A stretch of DNA of 64,000 nt. Origin: Nothophaeocryptopus gaeumannii (taxonomy: Eukaryota > Ascomycota > Dothideomycetes > Mycosphaerellales > Mycosphaerellaceae). Below, in pieces: positions 21,831 through 32,867 of this stretch. Where the stretch lies: NCBI GenBank assembly GCA_031771865.1, contig JASISA010000002.1, forward strand, positions 806,001 to 870,000. Reading direction: 5' to 3'. Made by a program: the position numbers and the translations under genes. Position 1 is the first letter of the stretch. Every line of letters starts with the position of its first letter. The notes beneath the pieces were generated by a model. That model did no database searches, was not told the origin of the DNA, and was given only the letters and a program-made list of their open reading frames with translations.

Positions 21831-22616
21831 CGCGATTGCTGTTGCTGTTTCGGATGTTTGTAGTGGCGGCAGCTTCGAAGTAGAACTAGTGCAGAGGTCG
21901 CGGCGGAAGCTTGTAGTTGGTCGGTTTGACGCGTCGCGCGATGAAGTCAAGGAGACAGTCTCTGCCACCAAATTCTCGAAAGCGCTACACTGCTATCTTC
22001 GTTTCCATAGCCCTCATGGAAGGGGACCATGGTTCGCGCTGTACGTCTTCTTTCGCCGTCGCCCTTGCTCAGCCTTGCGCGTCGTGACCGCAGCCATCTG
22101 TGCCTTATGCAGGCTCCAGGCCATCATCGTCCTGCCGTCTACGTGCTTACAGCCAGAACGATCCCTTCTCCAAGCCTCTGCAGTAGCAGTAACATGATGA
22201 AAGGAAGCAAGACTCACGAAGAGTAATGGGAATTGGCCAAAAATTCCTTGCCGATCCGAAGACCAACAAGAGTGGTCAGTTGATAGTTTTCAACTAGCAA
22301 AAACGCAATCTCGGACGAATCCTCACTGATATGCGTAATGCCCGTGCACTTCTGTGAGGACGTTAGACAAGTGTTGCGAAGTGTAGGGGTGGGTTAGGGA
22401 AGACTTGCGGACGTGAGGAAGAGAAGGAGTCCTTCCAACGCAGAGTTTCGTGCAAAGCGTGTTGGCCCGTGCTAGCGTCGGAACTATCCACTCCTTGGCA
22501 GTCGCGAGCGCGACACCCGCTCGCTGCTGTTCACATGCTGAGCGGGCGCATTGAACAAAACACAACCGGAGCTACCTTCACCATCACATGCGGCATCTAG
22601 TCGCGTCAAAGCCAAG
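21831..22616. promoter_or_regulatory. Divergent promoter region between the 373-aa gene and ssr4
   Basis: 786 bases between opposite start codons. No specific element recognised. Confidence 0.4.
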
Positions 22617-24894
22617 ATGAACAACCCGTGAGTGAATTTAATACCCTCGTGACTCCCACTAACACACACATCCCAGATCGCAAGGAGTCGCGCCGCAACT
22701 CCAACCTCATGTCCACTTGATCTCACTCCACCGGTTCCCGCATATCGCCTCGCTCGGCCTCGAGCAGGCCTTCCGATACCTCATCGATGCCCCTTCAATC
22801 GTCAAGCAGATTGCGCCCATGTCATGGAACTACGTGGCGGCACCGACAGATGGGACCGTGTGGCTGGAATGGATACCACTGGAGAAGATGGACCAACCAT
22901 ACCCATCTGACGGCTATGTATGGGGAGAGCACGAGCAATCGTACCGTCAAGACTTCAATGGCTACACAATTGAGCTAAGAGTGCAGGGCGTGGGGTATAG
23001 GCCTGGACATGATCAGATGGCCACACATGCGCGCACGCGTTACCACTTCATCTCCAAGAACCCGTCTGTCAATGCGCCGCCGCCAGATCCATCTCTGTGG
23101 GTCGTACACTATCACTCAGCGAATCACAATCAGGTCATGCCTGCCAGCCAGGTACCAGTCAGCCCAATGATGCAGCAGACCATCTCGCAACGCAGATGGC
23201 TGGAGAGCCAAGGTCGGTTGGAGCGTAGAGACTTCATGTTGCATGATCGCGAGCATTGGCCGATGATCAACATCCCTGGGCATGCGCAGATACAACAACC
23301 TGGGCAGTACGGTGCCACTCCTGGAGCAATGCAAGCAAGCCAGCAAAGATACCCAGCTTACCCGCAACAAGTCGGAGGGCCGCCAGCGAAGAAAGCGCGG
23401 ACTTCAGGACCTGGAATGCCTATGCCTGGGTCCAGTGACGGCGCACACGACAACAGCATTGAGGCTGAGGAAGACACTGCGCTTGGCGACTTTTTCGATC
23501 ACCTCACGCAACGCGATATCAGCTTGGCGAGGTACACTCAGCATCATAAGTGGATGGAGGAGGTCTTCTCCTCGCCTTACGCTTCGAGCAATATTGTGCC
23601 ACCTGATCTCGGTCTTGGCCTGATGGGCGAGCTCAAAGGTTTGACGGACGGGATCCTTGAGCCACCCACGACGGAAGTCAGGGAGAGCGCAGATACCCAA
23701 GTAGCCAAGGCAAAAGAGCCGCCTGCTTTCACCAACTTGAAGAAGGAGCAGATTGACGAGTTCAGCAAGCGTGTCGCTAAACATCTTGAAGGAGGCCAAG
23801 CAGAGATTGAGCGGATGAAGGCCGAGCATGCTGCAAAGATGCAAGACTGGAAGAAAGTGAAAGCCCTCACGCAAGCGGAGAAGCGGTTGCGTTATGCAAA
23901 TTGGCAAGTACACGAGGACGAAGTGCCTGCTTACCGACTTGAAGTCGAACCTGCTCCAGCAGGCCAGGGCGAAGAGGGGCTTGGGAAGGAGAATGTTGAT
24001 GACGTTATCAAGGATGTCGAGAGCCTGCTCAAGGTCAAGATCAATCCTCATTCGGACGCGACACGTATCACTCGAGGAGGTCTGAAAGACCGAAAAGAGC
24101 CATCATTCAGTTACACCCAGCAGCCTACACAGCAGGAAACTAACAACGACGGCATGAACGGTACGCCGCAACCGCAGCAAACTGGCGCATCGACACCTAG
24201 CGCCAACGCTACCGGCAACGCTACCTTCCACGAGGACCCTACAGTAAACGCGCAAGCGACCGGAGAACAAGCCGAACAGAAGGGACCTTTGCAAGCGGCG
24301 CAGTCCGTATTCCAATCTGGTTCGAATCAGCCTACTCCGGGTCAAAGTGGGAACACGCCTTCAGCTGGCGGACACGACAACAGCGCGGGAGAAGCTCTTG
24401 GGGATATTGGCATGGATATGAACGACATGATGGACATGGATGTCGATACGTCTACCATCAACTTCGGTGATACCCCCGATCAGGGACTAGATGCGAACCC
24501 TGGCTCCGCAGCTGCATCTGAACCGCCGCAAAACCAGGCTCAAGGCTCGGATGCAACACCATCCGCTACTGTTGCCGCGACGAGCACAAGCGAGACGACC
24601 GCGAATGCGCAAGATACCACTCAACACCAAAATCCGCCCGCACAGGCTGCGCAGACAGACGAAGGTGCCATTGGCGGTGAAAGTGGACTAGGAGATATGG
24701 GAGAAGGCGCCGACACTACCATGTTCGGCGACAACACGTTTGACGACCTGACGAACATGGATCCCAGTGGCGACGATGGACTCATTGACTTCGAAGGCGG
24801 CGGCATGATGGACGACAGTGCCTTTGGTGACGCGCTACATGGCATGGACGATCAAGGCTCTGGAGAGGGCAACACACCCGCTGGTGGGTCTTAG
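22617..24894 (+). CDS. ssr4: Ssr4-type subunit of SWI/SNF and RSC chromatin remodellers, 742 aa, two exons
   Basis: Exon 1 is only 11 bases (22617-22627, MNNP). Intron 22628-22676 has a GTGAGT donor, CTAAC branch point and CCCAG acceptor; exon 2 is 22677-24894. The protein starts MNNPSQGVAPQLQPHVHLIS, then has the conserved Ssr4 N-domain: HRFPHIASLGLEQAFRYLID, APMSWNYVAAP, VWLEWIP, and RTRYHFISKNPSVNAPPPDPSLW. The N-domain also carries QRRWLESQGRLERRDFMLHD. A middle helical segment (FTNLKKEQIDEFSKRVAKHL) is followed by a long Gln/Asn/Thr/Gly/Asp/Met-rich tail, as in other filamentous fungi. Ssr4 is a fission-yeast-type shared subunit of SWI/SNF and RSC and acts in the nucleus. The single tiny first exon is the only structural oddity. 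Confidence 0.9.
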
Positions 24895-24899
24895 TTTGA

Positions 24900-26080
24900 C
24901 ATGATCGAATCCATACCTCCCAATGCTCTCGATGCTCTTTGCTTTTGGGAGGGCGCCTTCCCAGCAGAAGAGCGTATAGATATAAGGGATGCAGTCAGGT
25001 TGCCGCGAATTAACGGTATGCCCTCTGATGACATCGACAATTCCGCCGTCCACATCAGGTCCTAGCTTGACATTTTCCGATCTATCGATCCCCATGGCTA
25101 TGATGGTCTTGTTGATGTTGATGCCATCGACTTGCTGAAGCACAAAGCGTTAAGAGATGGGTTGCGGCATGTGGATGATTTTGGCGGCTGCACACATGGC
25201 AGCGTGCACCGCGGCGCTGACGATGCTTGCACGCTAGCCTGCGCCCTCTTCCGCCATCGTTCGTGGCGGCAACCCTTTCTCAACAACCATCATGTATTGC
25301 GTGAAATGCAGAAGCAAAGTTTTCGTCGCAGCATGGCTTCCCATGATGTTGAAGTATTCAACTCAAAGAGACATGCACACCAACAATTCTGGCTTACGTG
25401 CGAGCATTTTTTCGACCAACCTGTGTCTTGTTTGGCGGAGCAGAGCGCTTGGCCAGTCTCAATCTGGGAAGCTGCTTTCTTTGAGGAGCGACCTCAGAGC
25501 CTACACGTTGGGGTGCTGAACAGGCCAGCGCTGAAGGGAATTCCGGAGGAGGAGAGGGGGCTTTTGCAAAGGGTGTTGAGTCATCGACCTCTTCATGCGT
25601 TAGGTGATGTGAGAGGTAGGGAAGATGGACTGGAGATGGGTGTTCGATTCAATCCATGCAGCCTGAGAGGACGGAGGGTCTTTGAACGAGGCGGACGATG
25701 ATAATGACACCATCTCACTGCGAGCGCAAATCTTCGCCTGGCTTTCCGCACTTCCCAAAGCGCTGACGCCCGTTGAATTCATATGTATAGACGCGGGCTG
25801 TCCGTGTCGCAAGCACTTCAATCTTCAAAGCCCTCGAGCTTTGTCTTGCTCTTGCTCGTGTCCCAACACCGGATCACTAGGAGCTCTGAACTCTCCTGGC
25901 AATGTGATGGAGTACGAGAAAATATTGCGGCAGTGGTGGAAGGTGGAGCTCGCTCTCGGCCGGGCCCACAGGAAACACAATGATCCCGAAAGAAGAGAGT
26001 CAGGGAGGAGTAAGAAGGCGAAAGGGTATGATGAGTTGAAGAGGTTTACTACGTTGCTTGATGATGAGGCGTGCTTATAA
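24900..26080 (+). pseudogene. Possible decayed or mis-spliced gene, unrecognised
   Basis: A plus-strand frame opens at ATG 24900 (IPPNALDALCFWEGAF), meets a single TAG near 25060, and continues in the same frame as IFRSIDPHGYDGLVDVDAID and further to 25701. The reading then moves to another frame (25682-26080), with FICIDAGCPCRKHF, a Cys cluster CSCSCPN, and a helical end EYEKILRQWWKVELALGRAH. One in-frame stop plus one frame change is the pattern of a disabled gene. Unseen introns could also explain it: a GTATGC donor at 25017 and a CCTAG acceptor are present but give the wrong phase. The opposite strand is also open over 24835-25143, so even the strand is not certain. No family recognised. 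Confidence 0.3.
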
Positions 26081-26670
26081 CGTTTGCGGAATGTACACTA
26101 CTGGACAATAGATTTGGCCTTCGGGGCATGAGCTGAACAGTGAACTTCATTGCAATTGAGTTTGGACTTGCCCTACAAGGCTTGCACATGGCATTGCAGG
26201 TGAAGGATGTCGTTGGCGATCAGACTGGAGTTCACTCGAGTTGCTGGTCTTTTGTGGCAATGCCGTATGGTAGTAAGTCTTGCTCTTGCACGTTATCATT
26301 ATTTCTGACCCTTTTTCCTCGCACTGAGTCCATGTGGCCCTTTTTAGAGGCTCCGAGCAGGCTCACGAACTGGTTGTTCCATACCTGTAGTGAGAGTGGG
26401 CCAACGTTACGGGGTTGCTGTGAGTTGGCTCTCTGTTAGAGAGATGTGCCGGCAGCTCTTGTGTTCGACCTTGTCTGACTGCTGCGGCGAAGGCAGCAGT
26501 CTACATCTCGAGATGAAGGACGAGGTGTATCGAATCCGAGCCATGGACAGCATTCTGCCCACGAGATGGTAAGACCAAACAGGCATCCGGTCAGTCCCCG
26601 TCAAGCTCGTCATGCAGTACCTACCATTGAAATTCTTCTATATCCGTATCCAGCTGTGTACAACCCATAC
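26081..26670. other. Gene-poor stretch
   Basis: About 590 bases with only short, unsupported open frames on both strands. Confidence 0.5.
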
Positions 26671-27009
26671 CTACCTTCGATGCCGTCGTCTCCCGGGTTT
26701 AGGTAGCCCAGCCAACAGCACGGGATATGCGACATGCCTCGACGCTGTCGTATGAGCTACTTGGCCATACCGATGAGATGGATTGGGGCCAGCAATGCCA
26801 TCCTTACATACAGGGACGAGCTGACGAAGCCGGCGGATCTTGATAAGCTTCAGGACGACCGTGCTCCTGGTACGCAATGAGGAGGCGAGCTTGGAGAGAT
26901 CGTAGGGCGAGCGAAATTCGATCATGACTCGACAGTTCCAAGTATCTTTCCTTTCCTTATCATAAGGCGTGCATCGTAGCTGATTCTGCGACGTCACGAC
27001 ATTTCGCAT
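26671..27009 (-). CDS. Weak candidate exon or small gene, about 112 aa
   Basis: An ATG-started frame at 27009 reads MRNVVTSQNQLR, then TWNCRVMIEFRSPYDLSKLA and RTRSTVVLKLIKIRRLRQL. The first two thirds have protein-like composition and then decay into Pro/Gly/Arg-rich sequence. A GTATGT donor-like site after RQLVP would end the exon where the composition changes, but I could not find the next exon. No domain recognised. It could equally be a random open frame. Confidence 0.25.
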   Translation of the reverse strand: MRNVVTSQNQLRCTPYDKERKDTWNCRVMIEFRSPYDLSKLASSLRTRSTVVLKLIKIRRLRQLVPVCKDGIAGPNPSHRYGQVAHTTASRHVAYPVLLAGLPKPGRRRHRR

Positions 27010-27765
27010 TGACGTCGAAATCGCATTCCGTTCGCATTCGTTCTTCGCTCTCTGTCATGTCTCAATCGAGGTTCTGCAACTTGACGCAGAAGCACTATCT
27101 GCTTTTATTAACAAGGTCATCGAAGCAGGCTCATGTCGCCGATCCGTCCACGTGCCTGCCTGGTTCCCAGGGTCAAGGTCGTAGTACGCTCGGAACGGAG
27201 CCCGGCGCCGTCAGCCTTATGTACAGTGCTGATTCTCGAGGTGACGCTGGTCTGTGCTTAGTCAGGGATGTAGCTATAGACACGACTCCTAACGTATACA
27301 TCTTGACAGAGGTAGCATATTCGCTATATAGAGTATAATAACTACAATATACCTGTGGCTCTAGGAACTCGCAGCTGTGATAGGCCTAGAGTTAAGGACC
27401 TTCACCCTCTGCGCTAGCATGGACCAGCCTCACTGCAAAAACCAGCACCGCCAAGTCCAGGGTGAGGCCCGTACTTGGGCCACGGCGCTCATGGGGCTCA
27501 GGCAGTGGTGTCAGGACCATGCCGGAGGGATAAACTCTTCGTCTCCGGATTGTGGCTCTAGAGCGCCAGAGCTCAAACTCTGCTCCAAGCGACTACCGTA
27601 CGGATGTTTTCCCGCTGGCCTTGTCGACTTTCTTTTGCGTAGCTATGTTATTCGCTCCAGCGTCATATTCAGAAGGGAAGGGGAACGATGTCTTTGGGGC
27701 CCGTAAGCCTGTTGGCCTACTGCAGCAGCTTCTGTTACGCGAACTATCCAAGGGTAGAGAGGGAG
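27010..27765. other. Gene-poor stretch with AT-rich patch
   Basis: No supported gene. A patch around 27290-27355 is AT-rich and full of TATA/CTATATAG steps, unlike its GC-richer surroundings. It is consistent with mutation-decayed repeat DNA. Confidence 0.45.
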
Positions 27766-27895
27766 GGAAAGTAGCGCTCGGGCAATGCACCTTCGAGCCT
27801 CGCAGGAGATGGGCGAGGAGGTAAGAAAATAAGAGCTTGCTTAAAGTAGTGGCAACTTGCGTTATACTCCTCGATCGCTTATATATACCCCTGCC
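27766..27895 (+). repeat. Diverged direct repeat, copy A (RIP-like)
   Basis: Aligns by eye with 27961-28088 over about 128 bases. Shared anchors include GGAGATGG and the run CTCCTCGATCGCTTA. About sixteen differences are transitions, with only a few transversions or small gaps. Several sites where this copy has TA and the other has CA (for example TATATA against TACACA) fit CpA-to-TpA change. Likely a relic of a transposable element; the element type cannot be named. Confidence 0.7.
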
Positions 27896-27960
27896 TTACG
27901 AGACGACACCACGTATTAGTGTGGTCCACCCCCAAGACGAGGTGCCCTAGGTATATTAGG

Positions 27961-28088
27961 GGCGAAAGCAGCACTCGGGCGGTGCACCTTTGAGCCCCGT
28001 AGGAGATGGACGAGGAGGAAAGGAAGCAGGAGCTTACTTGAAGTAACAGATTGCTTTATACTCCTCGATCGCTTACACATACCCCGCC
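27961..28088 (+). repeat. Diverged direct repeat, copy B (RIP-like)
   Basis: Partner of 27766-27895, in the same orientation and separated by about 65 bases that hold a short imperfect palindrome (CCACGTATTAGTGTGG). Here other CA/TG sites have become TA (CGTAGG against CGCAGG, CTTACTT against CTTGCTT). Both copies therefore carry changes, as expected from mutation of a duplicated sequence. Confidence 0.7.
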
Positions 28089-28116
28089 ATTGATCTACAC
28101 CAAGTCGACGGGCCAA

Positions 28117-28677
28117 ATGGTGCAAGTGCGAGCATGGGAGTGCTGCATGCAGACAAACTCTCCCATGGCTTATCGAGATCTTCGCCTCCTCATTCGGCCA
28201 TTTTCGAGTAGCGAGGCCGAGTTCGGGTACATCGCCAAGTGGTTGACCTTGAAGGCTCGCCAAAAGAGGTCGTACGATGGCATTATGAAGTCTTCACCTA
28301 CACCTACCGTTGATCCAAGGGACGGAGTTGCTGCTCGAATGAGCCAGCGTGAATGCATCGCAAGGGAGAAGAACCTTCGCTGGCTCGGTTTCAGGCGCTT
28401 GTTAGCCAACACTACTCCAGGTGAGCCAATCGCCAGTCGATTTTCTCGCTCTCGTTACTTGGTGCTCCATCATCTGGCGTCACAAAAGATTGCTCAGACT
28501 GCGTTGTTCCTAAGTGCTAGTGAACACCCGGAAGAAGTTGATGGTCCAACCTGGCAAACGTCAAACTCTGTCCACTGCCGGGAGTCCGTAGTTGGGTTTG
28601 AAACACTTCTGAGCTCTGACCCGAGAAAGACAGCAGCAGGCAAGAACTGCTTCCAGAAGTCGGCTCTCGAAAAGTGA
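28117..28677 (+). CDS. Weak candidate open frame, 186 aa
   Basis: ATG at 28117 directly behind the RIP-like repeat. The frame includes YRDLRLLIRPFSSSEAEFGY, IAKWLTLKARQKRSYDGIM and IAREKNLRWLGFRRLLAN, which read like protein. The remainder is unremarkable, and the opposite strand is partly open as well. There is no recognised domain and no splice signals that extend it. It could be a degenerate orphan gene or chance. Confidence 0.25.
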   Translation: MVQVRAWECCMQTNSPMAYRDLRLLIRPFSSSEAEFGYIAKWLTLKARQKRSYDGIMKSSPTPTVDPRDGVAARMSQRECIAREKNLRWLGFRRLLANTTPGEPIASRFSRSRYLVLHHLASQKIAQTALFLSASEHPEEVDGPTWQTSNSVHCRESVVGFETLLSSDPRKTAAGKNCFQKSALEK

Positions 28678-30788
28678 AGATCCGTCTGTGGCTGAAGCTG
28701 TGAACGGGCCACTAAGGGTTATCCGTTAACAGCAAATGGGGTGAGCAGTCTATTCCGGTGACCTTGCCTTTGGTAAGATAGCACCACCTACCACACTACA
28801 GGTTCTTCTCCGGCCATGGCTATCTCGCCCTCGCACCTCGAGCCGGCGGTTCTGTGGAGATGGCTGCCCTTGCTGGTTCGGGTCCAACGCTGATCTCTGC
28901 ATGGCTCTCCCTGGTCAAGTGAGGTCGGAGGTAGATCGCCGACGCCTAGAGATCACATCGTTGAGCGGCCACACCCAGATAGGGAAGCCTGCACCTGCTA
29001 GACCTCGCGTCACATGCTGCTACAGAGACCAGTCGTGCGCTCCATCGGTGACACGTTTCTAACAACGCAGCCCCAGAGTGACGAGCATGCCATATCTCTC
29101 CACAGCTTCCTGTTTCGGCAGACTACCGACAACGCCTCACGTCGCACCCGCGCCAGAGCAGTCGAAAAACGTGGGATGGGTGCCGATTTGGCTGCACTCT
29201 TCCGCCTCCGCGTGGACTTGTCATACCATCCGCCAGATGTGCGTGTCGATTTCGAGTCAAATGCGATACATTCGCGTGCTGTTTCCGCCTGGACGCAGGT
29301 CAGAGAGCCGTGTTACGTAGAAAGAGGTCAGGTTGGAGAGGCTCCTTGTTGGGCGAGATGATGTGTTGTTATGCGGAAGGACCCATTGAAGAAAGGGGCT
29401 CGGCCCGGAGAGACAACGCTGACAACATGCATCTTCTCCACGTCCCACGGACTCCCTTCCGATTGTCGACGTCATGCCTGCATTGAGAAACTGTCGACGA
29501 GGCTACAATGTGGCTTTGATCATCTCAGTTCCGGACGCTGCCACTGTGCCGACCCTGTCCAGCAGGGCTGTCGACGAGGATCTACCAGCACAACGGAATC
29601 TGATCCTGAGACATATTGCTACACAAAACCAGACCCGTAGTACGGATGGTGACCATCACAGGAACGACTCTGCGCTTTTGTGAACGTGTCCAGTCCGATA
29701 CATCGTTTCGGATAGCGAAGACACGATAAAGAGATACACAATGCGTGGGGCATTGCAGCTCTAAGAGAAATCGCAACGGATTTCTGCCACGCAAGCTGCC
29801 GTTTCCACATGACTGGCCAATGCTGGACTGTGCTACGGACTGCTGTTCTAGTTCTAGCTCGACCGAGCAGCTCCTCCCTCAACGACAAATCCAGTGTTCT
29901 TGATGCAGGTCCAAGAACAGCCTTTGGACCCTCCACGAATCATTGCCTATAGACTTGCTGCAAGTCAAGGGCCATAGCTGCATCTCATCTCTGAAGCGGG
30001 AAGTGTCTACGTTCAAGACCGTCGAGTGTCTCCGTGAGACGTGATACAGCTCATCTTTGAGAATAGAGCCATGCATCCGCTCTATCACACGGAGATGCAT
30101 GCGCGGCGTCGACCGATGTCACGAACTGCTGCAAGCCCGTGAAGGCGTGAAAAGCATTTCTGTCCAAGGGCTGGCATAGCTGGGATTCAAAAGACGCTTT
30201 GCTCGATTCAAAGAGCGTGTTGGCGCGACTCTTCGACGTGCAGTCGATATCTTGTGAGGACCATGCGTTATGCGGGTCTTGACACCTCAAAGACGAATCA
30301 CACAGGACGACTGGGATCTCGAGTGCGGTTCTCTGGCCTTCGGCAAAGCAGCGGTCGCGCATGGATTGCGGCAGTCAACCGGGAGTCCCTGCAGTGCCTC
30401 TGGAAGATATCCACACACGCACAGCACGCCTCGCACTAACTTACACACCTCCCCGTGTCTTCAGTCTGCGATCTATTGTCATGTTCGAAAAAGCAGATTC
30501 CGAATGCGATCAGGTCCGCATATCTTGAAACTGAAACATGTCAATGTGCCAGCTACGCAGGATGCATGCTGAAACCGAGTCCACGCCGCAAGCCGCACCC
30601 CACATGCTGCCTGTACGTTGTGCTCTGCAGATGGCATCTCTCGTGTGAGTCTAGCACCCCAATGGGCTTCGCAACCCTAAGAGAGAGGGTTGCATTGTGC
30701 TAGGTAGACCGCTATTTGCACACGCCGCATGTCTTGATGCCCATCAATCGTGAATGCGGTCCACAGGTGGGTAGTTCTGTCTGCTCGC

Positions 30789-30866
30789 GTTGGTGAAGCC
30801 TTCTACATCCCCGGAGACTAAAAGTGCCGTTGGTGAAGCATTCTCCATCCCAGGAGACTAAGTGCC
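30789..30866 (+). repeat. Imperfect 40-base tandem duplication
   Basis: The unit beginning GTTGGTGAAGC and ending AAGTGCC occurs at 30789-30828 and again at 30829-30866. They differ by a few substitutions and a two-base gap. A third partial start (GTTGAG) follows. Confidence 0.8.
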
Positions 30867-32201
30867 GTTGAGTCTTGTCGATCCTATTTCTCTCATGGTT
30901 CCCAGCACCGAATGGCTCCGTTGTTGCAGCGGTCGCACAGTCGGCACGAATGCGTTGAAGCGAAGGTGTATGAAACAGCATCCACCATCTGTCTTGCTGT
31001 CTCGCTGCATGGTATGCCCACCACATGCAGCTCTCTACCGCCGGAGTTTCGAAGGATTTGCTGGCGCAATGGGGACGTCGCGCCTATCTTGGTAGGTTCA
31101 CAAGGCCCGCCAGCAGCTTCCTTTTAGCTGGGAGAGCTAAGCAGGGTGAGTTCTTCGAGCTGACGAAAGCTCAACGAATGTTGATGTTGGCAGCAAGACA
31201 CTTCGAAGACTCCAGAGGTGACAGGTCGCGAGCGTGATTATTCGATGTAGCAAAAGGCAGCATGCATTGCATGCAATTGCGAGGATTGCAGACCGGCCAC
31301 AGCCAACTCATCATCGTGCGGCAGAGTGTGCGGCGGCGGAAGCGTCACAACGGCTCTCGATGCCTCTGAGTGCCGATGCAAGCACAGCTCACTAGAGTAC
31401 TCCGTACGCCAGGAGGAGAAAGTCACAAGATTGCGCGCGGCGCCGCCCACCAGACAGGCGAGACAGGCGCCCGCGTCCATTGAGAGATCTCATGAGCCAT
31501 AGCTTGACGGGCGCGACGGGTCCCAGCTCAAAATTTGTTCGAATACGGCTTTGCAGTGCCCACATCTATCTCACCCCCGCCTGCACTTGGCCATATACCG
31601 TTGGTAGACTTTGAGTGTATTAAGAACCCTGCGAGGTGCCCGCCGTCGGTGCGATCTGTATTTTTGCTGTCTTGTCTTGTTCTGTTGCAAGACTGCTCCT
31701 TCGTCCAAGTCTCCAGTCTCCAGTCTCCTCCGTCCAACATCAAACACACCAAACACCCTCACCCTCATCCTCATCCTCCTGCAGCTCACGTCGACTCGCG
31801 TGCAGCCCATACAACACCTTGAACACCCTTTCTGCCGCTACACGCTCTCCCTGAACCACGAAGCTTGGCTGTTTCTGATTGCTCCCGAGACGCTCTCTGC
31901 CTACACGAGCGCCTGCGACAGACTGCTGCCCAACATCATCGTCTCCACGCCCTGACGTCCCTCGTCCCTCGCAACCTGCGTCCGCTCGACTTCATGTCCA
32001 TGTGCATACACGTGCTGTCCTAAGTGCACCGGCAATTCGGTCTGCTGTCTCCGACGCGGCTTCAGAATCGGCCGTTCCCCTCGCGGAGGCCTCAGGGATC
32101 TGGCCTCTTCCCCACCACTATCTACCTAGTAGGTAGACTACTACGAAAGTACGGCCAACTCTCACACCCTGACACCCAACAAGGCTTCGGCATAGAGTCG
32201 C

Positions 32202-32237
32202 GCACCGACGTCTAGCAATCGCACCGACGTCTAGCAC
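32202..32237 (+). repeat. 19-base period tandem repeat upstream of the RAS gene
   Basis: CGCACCGACGTCTAGCA occurs twice, starting at 32202 and 32221. Each copy contains the palindrome GACGTC, a possible bZIP/CRE-type core. It lies about 650 bases before the RAS start codon. Confidence 0.7.
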
Positions 32238-32867
32238 ACGCACAGGCGACGCAAACATCCCACACACGAGTTCCACACGCGTTCGGCGGCTGCTCACTTG
32301 AGAAGCCCTCCGACGCCCAATCTCATACTTCTCCACCGCTGCAGCAGCGAAAGTACCCATACCACCCATACCATCCTCTGCTGAACTCGGCCTTTCTCCG
32401 CGTGCATCGGACCGCGCGTCCACAATTCAACCACCGTTACGGCGTCTCTTCGCTGTTCGCTGCACACGCTCGTCTCGACCCAGTAGTCTTGACAGCCCTA
32501 CGGCGCGCACCGACAGGACAAGGACACTGAGCCGGAGCTCATACTAGACCACGCCCTCGCAGCCTACGTAGTCTGCCTAGCCATCCTTGGCAGGTCTCCC
32601 AGCGCCTTCCATTGGACATCGGATCGCCGTGTCCCGCGAGCCACTACAGTGCCGTGCACCACACCTACAATCGGACAACGTCACTTCGTCGCATGGGAGC
32701 CGGCCGTGGTACCATCACATCACGTAGGACAACAGCAAACTAGCACTCTCAAGCCATTCGCTGCCGACCAACACGCGAACGTCCCGTGGACGTCGACACG
32801 ATCGAGAAGACAGGAGCGGACTCTGTTGTAGCTGCAACCCGTCTGAGGACGACAACCCGCCGCAATC

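Larger units (their letters stand above)
28678..32867. other. 4.2-kb gene-poor region and presumed long leader/promoter of the RAS gene
   Basis: No open frame here has a domain, signal peptide or convincing splice structure. The right third (about 31,500-32,860) is C/T/A-rich, contains CTCAT/CATCC-type runs and several short ATG-started frames. It probably includes the RAS promoter and 5' leader. No tRNA, rRNA or transposase recognised. Confidence 0.5.

Noticed and set aside
24835..25143. Minus-strand frame opposite the region behind ssr4
   Set aside because: Protein-like in places, but starts only with GTG, has no partner exon and overlaps the ssr4 coding end. Kept only as a doubt about strand in the pseudogene entry.
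27793..28100. Long terminal repeats of a named retrotransposon
   Set aside because: The repeat pair is too short and diverged, and no reverse transcriptase, integrase or transposase motif was found nearby.
31528..31955. Several overlapping frames with Pro/Ser/His-rich products
   Set aside because: They come from a CT-rich promoter/leader stretch; no protein-like composition or homology.
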